From Eumeta japonica (Eukaryota > Arthropoda > Insecta > Lepidoptera > Psychidae): a DNA stretch of 64,000 nucleotides. Positions 11,706-21,253 of this stretch are shown in pieces. The translations under genes were made by a program, and so were the position numbers. Numbering within the stretch: position 1 is the stretch's first letter; each line of letters begins with the position of its first letter. The notes beneath the pieces are model-generated. The model saw nothing but the letters and a program-made list of their open reading frames with translations. It had not been told where the DNA came from and made no database searches. The stretch spans positions 1 to 64,000 of the forward strand of contig BGZK01000751.1 of the NCBI GenBank assembly GCA_005406025.1, in the 5' to 3' direction.

Positions 11706-13633
11706 GTAAGGTGAGTGAAGGGTGTACACTGACGATTTTTGCTGGGAATGCAAATCTGTAACTTCAATTGAACATCCAAATACTTATAATTATGCATTTC
11801 GTTTATTTATTGGGGAATGTTTAAAATAGCATACACATTTAAATTCCAGCCATATGCACCACAAGTAATTACCGCTTATAACAGAAAATAACTTTATAAG
11901 AACTCTCTGTCTTAATCTATTTCAAAGTAAGTTTTATAGTCTCAAAAACACCAAAAAAGTATATTCAATCGAACTATCGTAGTGGAAACTAACTTTGGGC
12001 ATGGGCTTTAAGTCGTTTTGTCGTACTACTTGGAAAATTTATATCTGAAGAGAAATTTTTACTCTGTAAATGCAATAAATGCAACATCAAAATTAAAAAA
12101 AATATTTATGGCGTGATTTAATGTTTCGAATAAAAAAATATAAAAAAGAAAATTTTAAATATTTCTAGTGTAGGCTAAGTTACATTCTAATTGTTTAACG
12201 CAATTAATTATTAATATTCAATGTAGTAATAAATATGTGTTCGCAGTTTCAATTTTAAAGCGGCCATTTCAATCGATATATTATTACGCGAAATAAAGTT
12301 TCCGTGTTGCACTTCGTGCTAGGGAGGTATTAGGCGCGCGCGCAGCGTCTCATTGCACTCCACCCTGGATCTATTGACTCTCGAAGTTGCATCCCGCGGC
12401 CATGATCAAGCATTCCATTCACAAATTTGTTATTTGGACCTAAACTTATAATATGTTTTATTTTCTGTTTCTCCTATTATATATACTTGTGGCAACGAAT
12501 GGATCTACATCCCGCTGCTGTGAATTCGCGACGACTTCTGGTTCTTCAACGCGTCTGCTCCTCCAGTATCAGCGTTATGACTCCTCGAGACTCAGGTACA
12601 TAACAGCATGTTTGACTAACTTCACCACATTTTGAAACGATCACAAAACAATAGAAAATATGTCTACTTAGTTATAAATGTATACATTTTTTGACAAGAA
12701 GATTATTTATATTATTCAGTGTGTAACCATAATTTTCAATGTCTAAACTGTGTATTGTACAAATAATTGTAAAAGCAATTGAAATACATCATAAGGAAAC
12801 CGACAAGTTCTACATTGACATTTATCAACCAAATCTCATTTATTTTCACAATTAAATCACCGATTTCTGTTACAGCAAGTATAATACTTATTTTTTGTAA
12901 GGGCCTAGTAAGTTATGAACCTTCGTATACACAAATTTCGTATTAAAAGTGACTAACTACAGTCCAAAGTAAGAACGAAATAACGAAAATAACACATTGC
13001 AATACGTCGCCTTCCTTGGACAATAAAATAACTAAATGCTTCTGAATTCACTTATCTACACTGTATGTTTCAGCACAAAGTAATTACATTTTGACATTAA
13101 TTATTTAATATCACAGCCGATTTTTGAACACTGAGACTAATGATTTGCACTTGATACATTGCTGGATCCATGGATCAAAATATGTTTAGGAAATCCGTGT
13201 ACTAATTAAGTTGTTCTGATTTTGAAGAAGCTTGAGGCAAGGAGGGTATTATAAAACTTGCGAAACATAATAAGTCAATTGTTGTACATATAGATAGTTG
13301 TTGTGACCGGCGACTGTCCTTGCCTTTGCTTTCAGCAATCTGAATATCTACAAGACACGTTTCAAAGTAACAAATTCATAACATTGAACGATGACAACGA
13401 TTTGAAAATAAAATTTAATGCGGCTCAATGCACTTTTAATAATAATACAATAAACATACCAGCACTAACAGCAAAGCACAAGTTGTTTTATTTTTTATAC
13501 ACCATTACTTACGAATATTGTAATAATTAATTAAATCCCGCTATTTAATTTCATAACAATAAATGTGTAACGGAAGTTTTAATAATTGTGTTATTATTAT
13601 CGATATAATTCGTGTTTTTATTTCTTTTTCCAG
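11706..13633 (+). other. Intron 2, no gene recognised
   Basis: AT-rich intron with one short CG-alternating patch near 12330-12365. A short open frame near 12.45-12.63 kb has a hydrophobic start, but there is no supporting splice or family evidence. Drosophila places an N-terminal Pro/Ala-rich exon in the equivalent intron; I see no such exon here. Confidence 0.5.
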
Positions 13634-13651
13634 AAAAAGCGTCTCGAGGAG
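13634..13651 (+). CDS. wupA: Troponin I exon 3: 18-nt microexon (KKRLEE)
   Basis: An excellent pyrimidine tract and TTCCAG precede AAAAAGCGTCTCGAGGAG, followed by donor GTAACT. It encodes KKRLEE in phase 0-0, so it can be included or skipped without shifting the frame between MADDE and AKKAKQAE. It sits where Drosophila has its N-terminal Pro/Ala-rich optional exon, so it is probably the reduced counterpart and probably optional. Optional use is inference. Confidence 0.82.
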
Positions 13652-14045
13652 GTAACTTCGGCGATAAACCACACAACACATCACAAAGATAACAAATTAT
13701 AAAAGATTTATTTACTATTTTAAAATAATAAGCAAATTCTTGTTTCGCTAAGTAATTTATAAATAATAGGTAAATAAATTTGTGTCAGTATTGTTTTCTT
13801 CAAAGAGAGCGAGTAAGCACTTTATGTCGAAAAAAAAATGATTTATTTATTTTTATAAAATTCAACATTCATTAGTAATATTCAAAATCAAATTCAAATG
13901 ATACCTGTTTATAATGTGTATGCAACACATAGATGCTACATAAAGCCTAGTACGTAACTATGCACACTTCTATGACCAATTAATACAAATTTTAGTCACA
14001 CAAATTAACACTAACATAGTTTTCTACACAAATTGCTGTCACCAG
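13652..14045 (+). other. Intron 3
   Basis: Plain AT-rich intron ending in CACCAG. Nothing else is seen. Confidence 0.6.
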
Positions 14046-14174
14046 GCGAAGAAGGCCAAACAGGCCGAGATCGACCGCAAGCGCGCTGAGGTGCGCAAGC
14101 GGATGGAGGAGGCCTCCAAAGCCAAGAAGGCCAAGAAGGGTTTCATGACACCGGAGAGGAAGAAGAAACTCAGA
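14046..14174 (+). CDS. wupA: Troponin I exon 4: basic N-terminal helix region
   Basis: 129 nt, 43 codons, phase 0-0. It begins [19 protein letters not shown] and ends [11 protein letters not shown], one of the most conserved stretches of insect troponin I. The highly charged helix forms the TnC-binding N-terminal part of the protein. The acceptor is CACCAG and the donor GTGAGT. Its GC content is far above the neighbouring introns, as expected for a constrained exon. Confidence 0.97.
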
Positions 14175-14538
14175 GTGAGTATTTAAGATGTAAGAAGTTC
14201 TGAAAGGTAGTATCACTAGTTTCAAAGATTGTTAGAAATATTTCATCGAGAAAATATTGACAAAAAGCTCCGTAATTGACTGAAAATTGTAAAATATAGA
14301 TTCATATCAGGCTTTATATCAAATCAGCAACGCGATCTTCTAGTATAGATTTTTTTAAATAAAATTACGTATGCTTAAGTAATAATCTATTTGTTTTAAT
14401 TACTTTGTTTAAATTACAACAGACAGCAAACGCGGTATGTTAATTTTTATAATGAAGTATATTTTATAGTGGATTTTTATATTTCATAATTAAGTTATTG
14501 CTTCCATAGTGCTAACGGCGACCTTATTTAAATGACAG
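14175..14538 (+). other. Intron 4
   Basis: AT-rich intron ending in AATGACAG. Nothing else is seen. Confidence 0.6.
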
Positions 14539-14662
14539 TTGCTGCTGCGTAAGAAAGCCGCCGAGGAACTGAAGAAGGAGCAGGAACGCAAAGCTGCGGA
14601 AAGGAGGCGTATCATCGAAGAGAGGTGCGGTAAACCAAAGAACATCGACGATGCAAACGAAG
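14539..14662 (+). CDS. wupA: Troponin I exon 5: start of the TnT-binding coiled coil
   Basis: 124 nt in phase 0-1, encoding LLLRKKAAEELKKEQERKAA and, after it, ERRRIIEERCG..NIDDANE plus the first base of the next codon. This is the long helix that enters the troponin I-T coiled coil. The donor GTAAAT at 14663 leaves one base (G), which every exon 6 variant completes with its first two bases. It reads open into the intron for some distance, but the in-frame exon 6 acceptors and protein similarity show where it ends. Confidence 0.97.
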
Positions 14663-14867
14663 GTAAATATGATTCCAATGTGTGCTTTGTCAGCTAGTTT
14701 CGAATCACGAGATAAAGACAAAAAGGAAATAATTATTAGGCTGTTTCATGTATTCTCACACCAGCCGATTAGTTCAGTGAATTCAACTGCACTGACCCGC
14801 AATGTCACGAGACATACACTCATGCTGCCTGTGAAACATGTTTCAATTTGTGTATATCGTATTATAG

Positions 14868-14968
14868 ATACTATTAAGAGGGTTTGCAAAGAGTACCACG
14901 ACCGCATCGCTCAACTCGAGGACCAGAAATATGATCTGGAATACGTCGTTAAAAGGAAAGATGCCGAG
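14868..14968 (+). CDS. wupA: Troponin I exon 6, variant 1 (mutually exclusive)
   Basis: 101 nt in phase 1-0, encoding 34 residues once the split codon is completed: it starts DTIKRVCKEYHDRIAQLE and ends VVKRKDAE. It shares length, phase and the pattern (I/V)xxxYHxRIxxLExxKYDxE with the next three exons. Exactly one can be used per transcript in frame, as with the four exon-6 versions of Drosophila wupA. It lies in the coiled coil with TnT and so can tune muscle-type properties. Confidence 0.95.
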
Positions 14969-15342
14969 GTATAGATGGCCGCGACGGAGCGGCCGTTGTC
15001 TGTTGGAGAACTCACAAACTGACACTACTTCATCTTCTTTAACGTTACTTGTGACTTTCGAATTGTCGTGTTGTCTTTATTCGTCTGTCCAATAACAGTG
15101 TACCGCTATAGCTGGTGCGCCGGCGCAGGTGGGCACGCTCCGCCGCGCCGGTCTATCATCTACTACTCTAATGCGTTTCTCTACTTCTTCTAAAGCTCCA
15201 TGTTAAGTCGACTACTTCTTGTGCGAATACTGACCATCTTCTTTTCTCGTGACAATAATTAAACTTTCCGATACTCACACACGTTGGGAGGCGTGTAGGG
15301 TGCACAGTAGTACGGCCGCGAGTAACGTTGTTCCTGTTGTAG
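14969..15342 (+). other. Intron between exon 6 variants 1 and 2, with CpG-rich tract
   Basis: Contains a CpG-rich stretch at about 15108-15160, unlike the AT-rich introns elsewhere in the gene. It is a candidate RNA-structure element for mutually exclusive splicing (inference). Confidence 0.5.
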
Positions 15343-15443
15343 CGGCTCTCACGAGCATCATTACCGGTTACCACCAACGTATCACGAAGCTCGAGGAGGA
15401 GAAGTACGACCGCGAAATGGAAGTGGCGCGCAAAGAACTCGAG
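15343..15443 (+). CDS. wupA: Troponin I exon 6, variant 2 (mutually exclusive)
   Basis: 101 nt in phase 1-0, preceded by TTGTAG and followed by GTGTGA. With the split codon it encodes AALTSIITGYHQRITKLEEE then KYDREMEVARKELE, aligning without gaps to the other three versions. The donor GTGTGA is the weakest of the four, which may make this version dependent on a tissue-specific splicing factor (inference). Confidence 0.93.
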
Positions 15444-15893
15444 GTGTGACTTGGCTTGCGCGCGACCTTTACACACGCTCTTCATTTGATTAGCAGATCA
15501 TGTGACTAGTGTCAGATTATAGTTTGTTTTCGCCGCCGATTCATTCAAATATTGCAATTCGGAGCTGAAAATAGATTATCCCTAACTATAGTGTGATAAC
15601 AAAATTATTACAAACGCTGCAATAACAACGGCTCGACAGAGCGTAAAAAATAATTATAATTGTAGATAAGAGTTTTCATCAATTTTTCGTCAATAACAAT
15701 GTTACCAACTTAGATTACTGTTGCAATCTTTTGTCCATATTTTTTCCTATCCGAAACACCATGTAGCTTCGCTTCCGCTTTGATTCCACAAAAAGAATTT
15801 CCGCTCTCGTGCACACGACCACACGCGCGCGGACGCGCGGCCAAACGATTACGATTTTCTACATGTGCATATAATGTGATTGTTTCTCTTTAG
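15444..15893 (+). other. Intron between exon 6 variants 2 and 3, with CpG-rich tract
   Basis: AT-rich except for a CpG-rich run at about 15808-15845, just before the pyrimidine tract of variant 3. Confidence 0.5.
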
Positions 15894-15994
15894 CGGAACT
15901 GCAGACCATATGCGCAATGTACTGGCACAGAATATACAACCTTGAAGGGGATAAAATTGATCTAGAGCGCGCGATTGAAATTAGAAAAATGGAG
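15894..15994 (+). CDS. wupA: Troponin I exon 6, variant 3 (mutually exclusive)
   Basis: 101 nt in phase 1-0 after TTTAG, with donor GTAACG. It encodes AELQTICAMYWHRIYNLEGD then KIDLERAIEIRKME. It keeps the shared (E/x)IxxxYxxRIxxLEGxK frame but is the most divergent of the four (YW for YH/YY, KIDL for KYDL). Length and phase are intact, so it is read as functional. Confidence 0.9.
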
Positions 15995-16190
15995 GTAACG
16001 ATTGACATTAGGAATGGAGAATGCCTATGAGTTGATGATATTTTAGTTGTTACGACACAACATTGTTGGCTCACTCACACACGCACAGCCGCGGCAGCGT
16101 CGTCCGCCGGCGGACAGTCACACATACACACGAAAATCGCGCGGCCTTCTCATTCGCAGACTCAATAATATGTCTTTCCTTTTTCTATAG
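15995..16190 (+). other. Intron between exon 6 variants 3 and 4, with CpG-rich tract
   Basis: Short intron with a CpG-rich run at 16083-16145. It includes a perfect 14-nt palindrome GTCCGCCGGCGGAC (16102-16115) and a 12-nt element (16088-16099) that can pair in 11 of 12 positions with 16548-16559 beyond variant 4. Confidence 0.55.
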
Positions 16191-16291
16191 CATTGCTCAA
16201 GAGAATAATACAGGAGTATTATGACCGCATGTATATATGTGAGGGCCAGAAGTGGGATTTGGAACATGAAGTCAGGAAAAGAGATTATGAG
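16191..16291 (+). CDS. wupA: Troponin I exon 6, variant 4 (mutually exclusive)
   Basis: 101 nt in phase 1-0, with a strong pyrimidine tract ending CTATAG and donor GTATAT. It encodes ALLKRIIQEYYDRMYICEGQ then KWDLEHEVRKRDYE. The segment RMYICEGQKWDLE is nearly identical to one of the Drosophila exon 6 versions, so this is the most conserved of the four and likely a major muscle isoform. Confidence 0.96.
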
Positions 16292-18757
16292 GTATATTGA
16301 TCAAAAAGTACTTTATAACCATTGTGAATACCACAGTCATCGATCTGTAACAATGGAGTACGCGTGTGACGAATCGTTTTTCTACATTGATATAACGCTT
16401 GTAAGTTGTGGGGTTTGTTTGTTGTTGCGTTGTAAATAACGGGAGCGGCGTAGTGGGGCGACGCGCGGTCGGGACGCGGCCGCGACCGTAGCGCTGTAGA
16501 GCTGTACATAGTTAGCTGCGGTAGTGCTAGGTGCGGCGCGAACGCAGCGCCGCCGCGGCCGGATAAGCCGAGCGGTGCAAAATCGATTCGAGCTTCCGTC
16601 GCGTCATCCGACATGGAGCTTGGAGCGTTAACACGTTAACGGCTGTGCTGCTGTCGATCGACGACCACACCCGACTCACCCGGCTGTCTTGGTGCATGGC
16701 CTGCCGGCTCGAGTAATCTTATATCTGTTGCATTTAACCGTTGCCACTTTATCATGATCTGCTCATTCTACATTTCTGTCTTATTCGCGTTGAATATTTG
16801 GAAAGGAAACGGCGAAACCGAACAAAATAGAATCGATGTTATGTATAAGACAAGTCTAGGATGGTTCACATGATACATGCCTACGAATATATAATGCGCT
16901 CTACGTACAGCATGATACGATATGTGCAAATAATAATCCAATAAAAATCCTTAGTAGTCTGGCCCGATTAATACTCCTAAAAATTGTAGTATGGCACTTT
17001 AATGTCACTCACGAAATTTGTTGCTGGCAACTCTCCGAGCGAAACAATAACTTTCTGCGTTGCTTTACCCAGTATGATGCTTGAAATACGATGGCGAGCT
17101 TTATGAGAAATTGTTGGTTTTACACTTGTGATAATGCGATAACAACCAAAAGTCACGTCGTACTGCAACTGGAACGATGGACTGGTTCCTTTTTTTTATT
17201 GGCACACGCAAGTGCATAGCATAAGCGAAACTTCTTGTTCCAAATCTCCAACTAGTGATGTATGTTCTGCAATAATACGCGAGACTTGTTTCCGTGTCCG
17301 GTGTAGATATCATCCCGCTGTACCTTAGATCTAGTGCCTGTCGCAAGCCGACGGGGCCACAAGTGTAACTCGATTACAGTGCCATGCTCTGGTCGACCCC
17401 GCCCCGCCCCCGGCCCGCACCGGCGTCTCGCGCGCCCGGTGTGCCCTCAATAGATCCCACGACACGACTCAAAGCATACACTCGCAAAACTGAATCGATT
17501 TTGCACCGTCACTCCACCACACACCTATTGCTCGGCGAACATGTATATGTGTATTGAATGTTCACTGTGTTGTGTCTGTGTACATTTACTTGTCGAATTA
17601 TGTACATTATTATTCCTTTGGTTATCCGAATGCGATTTGTACACAACATGCAGCGCGCAATATGTTACCGCTTCGACGCACGGATATAGAAATTAATAGA
17701 TGCATAATTTAGACCGACTGCAAGTTCGAAGGAGTACAATATTGCCAGCGCTGAATTTGCGTTATGTTAGCACACTTTGTATCATACTAAAAAGATCTGA
17801 CATTTAAGACCCCAGGAGCTGCTGAGGACCAGCTACCGATTAAGAGATGCCACGACAACTAGAGGTTGCACGGTACATGTACATAATTCTATAAAGACCA
17901 TGGATCGGTAAAATTCGAATGAAACAGCTGTAGAAAAATGCGCATCGGAAAATTGAATAGTAGAAAGAATAAATGCGACGACATTTGGGTGTTCCAATAC
18001 AGATAGAGCTTACTGTAAAACGAGTTTAGCCAGTATACGGGACGCCAGCGACGCCATACCTACTGTAACGAACTACTGCAACTATAGAGTCGATAAACCG
18101 ATAGTTAGCAAATAACACTGCCTAATCTTTGCGGCTCTGTCTCTATTCTTTGCTTTTGTACTCTTGGACTTCGGACATACATGCTCACTGTACTTGTTGT
18201 AACAATGCGTACTAAATGACGCCTATGCTTTGGTTTTGCAGAAGTCGCTTATGTAATTTAGGCTTCACATTTTTATGTTATGATTTCGTACAGATTATGT
18301 GTTGTGGGTGTGGCATGATGTTTATTTGTCTGTTATGATTTCATGGAATTCATATTAATGTTGTAGATAGTTTCACTAATTCTGTTATCATTAACTTTTT
18401 CTATTCTTAAAGAAATCAGTATAATGATTAAATTTTAATTGTGTACATGAGGTCATATCATGCATCACTTTGCACTTACAATGTGTTTTTTATTGCTTTC
18501 TATAATATCTTTCTTTAAATATCTATATTCCTATATATTTCATAAATATCTATATCTATTAGTAGATTCTATATTTTACATGAGTCAAATTCTTGTTTTA
18601 TCATTTTCTTGTAATATATTCTAAATTAAGCTTTTTATGATAATAACAATTTCAAAGTCATATTTATTCATTTTAATATGGTTATTGTTGAAATTTATAA
18701 TTGAATTCAGTACTTGAATAAATGGTGGGTATTATAATAATGGTTTTATGTCGTCAG
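16292..18757 (+). other. Intron 6, with two CpG islands
   Basis: Contains a CpG island at about 16440-16620 and a GC-box-rich patch at about 17370-17470 (CCCCGCCCC type). Both contrast with the AT-rich 17.5-18.75 kb part. The first could pair with the CpG tract between variants 3 and 4. The second could be an internal promoter or enhancer. No exon or reverse-strand gene is recognised. Confidence 0.5.
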
Positions 18758-18801
18758 ATTGCGGACCTGAACTCACAAGTCAACGATCTCAGAGGCAAAT
18801 T
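18758..18801 (+). CDS. wupA: Troponin I exon 7: end of coiled coil, start of inhibitory segment
   Basis: 44 nt in phase 0-2, encoding IADLNSQVNDLRGK and the first two bases of F. The acceptor is GTCAG and the donor GTAAGT. NDLRGKF leads into the inhibitory peptide that binds actin-tropomyosin. Only this exon follows all four exon 6 versions. Confidence 0.96.
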
Positions 18802-20202
18802 GTAAGTTGTGTAGTTTATTTGTCACTTTATTCATATTAATCACAATATTAGTGCAATCATAGATTTTATTACATGTCATTAAAATTATTTTCTATTGGT
18901 GGAAAAAATTCATAAGGCACTAAAATTATTAAGTTTGAATTGAGAAGTGAATTAAAAAGTCAAGGGGGGAAATCGGTTTTTCCGTTATTTTGTGGTATTG
19001 GCTTGAAAAGGGTAACAAATATTGTATCAATCACCATTTATTACTTTATGCATTTTGCATTTATTATTTAAAAATAAGTATTTCATTGATGATGTCTTGC
19101 GATTCGGTCTAGCAGTAAGAAAATTTATTTAATTTCATCTTTTTATCCAATTAAGTCTAGCTGTTCCAATTGTACTTATATTAAAGATAAATATATTTAA
19201 TGTATGAATACAATTGTGTCGTAGCTCCAAGGAATATTTTTAGAAATTATTTATACTTAGAAATATTTTTTTAGATTTTGTATATGAATACCAAATCCGG
19301 ACGAAGACGTAACGAGCTGCTAGTGTTGCTATAATAAGATGTTAATTACGCGTTTCTAGGAGACGTGACTGTGAATTAAATGTACAGAGTAATGATATTC
19401 AGTGCGACACGCCCCGCCGCGGGCGCGTGTTTTAACATAACTACTCCGAGCATAAAAGAATTATTTGCTTATTCTTCTTTTTTACACTAAACATAAACAG
19501 GCATACAAAATCTATAAATCTGTTACTACAACGTACCAGGTAGTAATAAGTAGTCCAAACGAATGTAACATAGACAAAATTAATTTAAAATTATGAAAGG
19601 TGACATGACAAATACGATTGATTGCTCGTATCCATCATTTTAAGTTTTTTTTTTTTTAAACTCAATAATATATCTTATTTTTAACCGATTCCAGTTCCTA
19701 TGTAAAGTCATTACTGGCAAAATATTTATACATATTTCTTTATACATGCGAATTTCAATTGTAAATATAGTATATTGTCTAATGGCGGTAATCGAACCCG
19801 CGGCCGCTGATCCGCCGGGTAGCAGAGGACATGAACTTAGTATTCGACTTCGTTACGTAGTTTTATCGTACACCCTGTAGTTTACCTAACTGACATGTAA
19901 TATGACGTCACTCCTGCGACATGACATCATGTCACGATCAGTGTGTGGTGGTCTGTGTGGTCTGCCCTGATCGTGAATCTGACGACCTGCAGGCGTGCGA
20001 TTCCACGTCCATTTCTCGCCTCATGTGGGTGCCTTCATTGTCATTATAATCGCACTTGGTGTAGATGCTTTTCTTTTATAGATTTCTAACTGGTTGTGGA
20101 ATTTTAGTGAATTATTATTCAGTATATATATATTTTCACGTTATAATTATAATGCAATATGTAAGAATTTACACACCTATTTACGACTAAATGCATTTCT
20201 AG
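18802..20202 (+). other. Intron 7, with a SINE fragment
   Basis: AT-rich. A tRNA-like B box on the minus strand (GGTTCGATTACC, at about 19786-19797) sits beside CGCGGCCGCTGA, which suggests a truncated SINE at about 19775-19830. A CpG-rich run occurs near 19405-19430. Confidence 0.5.
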
Positions 20203-20344
20203 CGTTAAACCTACACTGAAGAAGGTGTCCAAATACGAGAACAAATTCGCGAAACTGCAGAAGAAGGCCGCCGAGTTCAATTTCCGCAACCAGCTCAAGG
20301 TTGTCAAAAAGAAGGAGTTCACCATGGAAGAGGAGGACAAAGAG
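20203..20344 (+). CDS. wupA: Troponin I exon 8: inhibitory and switch regions
   Basis: 142 nt in phase 2-0. With exon 7 it gives the inhibitory core GKFVKPTLKKVSKYENKFAK followed by LQKKAAEFNFRNQLKVVKKK and EFTMEEEDKE. The run GKFxxPxLKKV is the actin-binding inhibitory sequence of troponin I. The following amphipathic part is the switch and C-terminal region. The donor GTATGT leaves phase 0, shared by all the 3' exon choices: exon 9, the microexon at 21236, exon 10 and Pro/Ala exon 1. Confidence 0.97.
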
Positions 20345-20658
20345 GTATGTTTTTCGTTCATTAAACTATTATACAGGGATATTAAAAATATATATCTTAA
20401 TATTATTTACAACAATTACCGCAGATCTATCTGTTTTGCTTTTCGATAGGTCTAAAATTATAAATACCACTTGCATTAACTAAATATATTACCGTATTTT
20501 TTTAATGAATTAAGTTATTATGAGTCATAATATAACATACAGTCACTAATACAGACATCATATATAGATTTACAAACATATATGCACTGATTCAGAGGTG
20601 ACTATTTAACTTCATTATCTCGTAATCACATCTGGCATTAAACTCATATTCTCAACAG

Positions 20659-20703
20659 GCTAAGAAAGCGGAGAAAGCTGATTGGGCAATCGGCAAGAAG
20701 TAA
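20659..20703 (+). CDS. wupA: Troponin I exon 9: alternative C-terminus A (ends WAIGKK)
   Basis: The acceptor CAACAG precedes 14 codons AKKAEKADWAIGKK and a TAA stop. It is used instead of exon 10 and gives a 205-aa protein. AATAAA at 20813-20818 and an A-rich tract from about 20841 give it its own 3' end. Confidence 0.92.
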   Translation, partial: AKKAEKADWAIGKK

Positions 20704-20845
20704 AATTATTCCTACTGAACATCGTATCAACAAGTTTTAATTAACTATATACGAGATTATGATTAATAATATTTTTAAATTTTAATAATATAAATCGATC
20801 TTTTATTCCATTAATAAATTTATGCGAATCTTCTCCTGTTCAAAA
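20704..20845 (+). terminator. 3'UTR and poly(A) signal for exon 9
   Basis: AATAAA at 20813-20818, with a probable cleavage region 20-30 bases downstream before an A-rich tract. Confidence 0.65.
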
Positions 20846-21235
20846 AATAAAAAAAAAAAGCATATAATAAGGTGAGACCAAAGTTTTACGTAAAACACAG
20901 ATGTGTGTGCTGATATTGATATTGCGTAATTAACATTAGTTTTAAAAAAAGTATCGCTTATCGCTTATTCATATATTTATAGCGTTGATGAGTGAAGGTT
21001 TGAGGTATATTTAACCTCCACACCACTCACATAATATATATTTTGTCATCCCTCCGCGCAGCGCAAACGAAAGCTTACCTAAGGACATTACTGTACATTT
21101 AAAACAGAATAACGCTTCTCAAAACGCTTATCCGACACACGAGTACGAACACAAGGAAACACGTGTTTTATTTATTTTTTATTATAAATGTAATAATATG
21201 CTTAAAATGTGTTATCATAATACAATGTTCCACAG
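20846..21235 (+). other. Intronic stretch between exon 9 and the candidate microexon
   Basis: AT-rich. Nothing recognisable. Confidence 0.5.
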
Positions 21236-21253
21236 GGAGGCGCCGGGGGCAAG
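21236..21253 (+). CDS. wupA: Candidate optional 18-nt microexon (GGAGGK)
   Basis: CCACAG|GGAGGCGCCGGGGGCAAG|GTAAAC gives GGAGGK in phase 0-0, exactly compatible with exon 8 before it and exon 10 or Pro/Ala exon 1 after it. The GC-rich hexacodon stands alone in AT-rich DNA and is flanked by usable splice sites, although the pyrimidine tract is weak. It would insert a flexible Gly-rich linker before KKPDWSKG. I have no memory of a proven equivalent, so it is a prediction. Confidence 0.5.

Noticed and set aside
11706..11716. Stronger-looking donor GTGAGT at 11711 for exon 2
   Set aside because: It gives phase 2 and wrecks the [14 protein letters not shown] frame; the GTAAGG at 11706 keeps it.
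12453..12635. Small frame with a signal-peptide-like start in intron 2
   Set aside because: Short, in an AT-rich intron, no splice signals and no similarity; hydrophobic starts arise easily in AT-rich DNA.
14651..14974. 107-codon open frame running from exon 5 through the intron into exon 6 variant 1
   Set aside because: It is out of exon 5's frame at its start and only its end is the real variant 1 coding frame; the strong acceptor at 14867 explains it.
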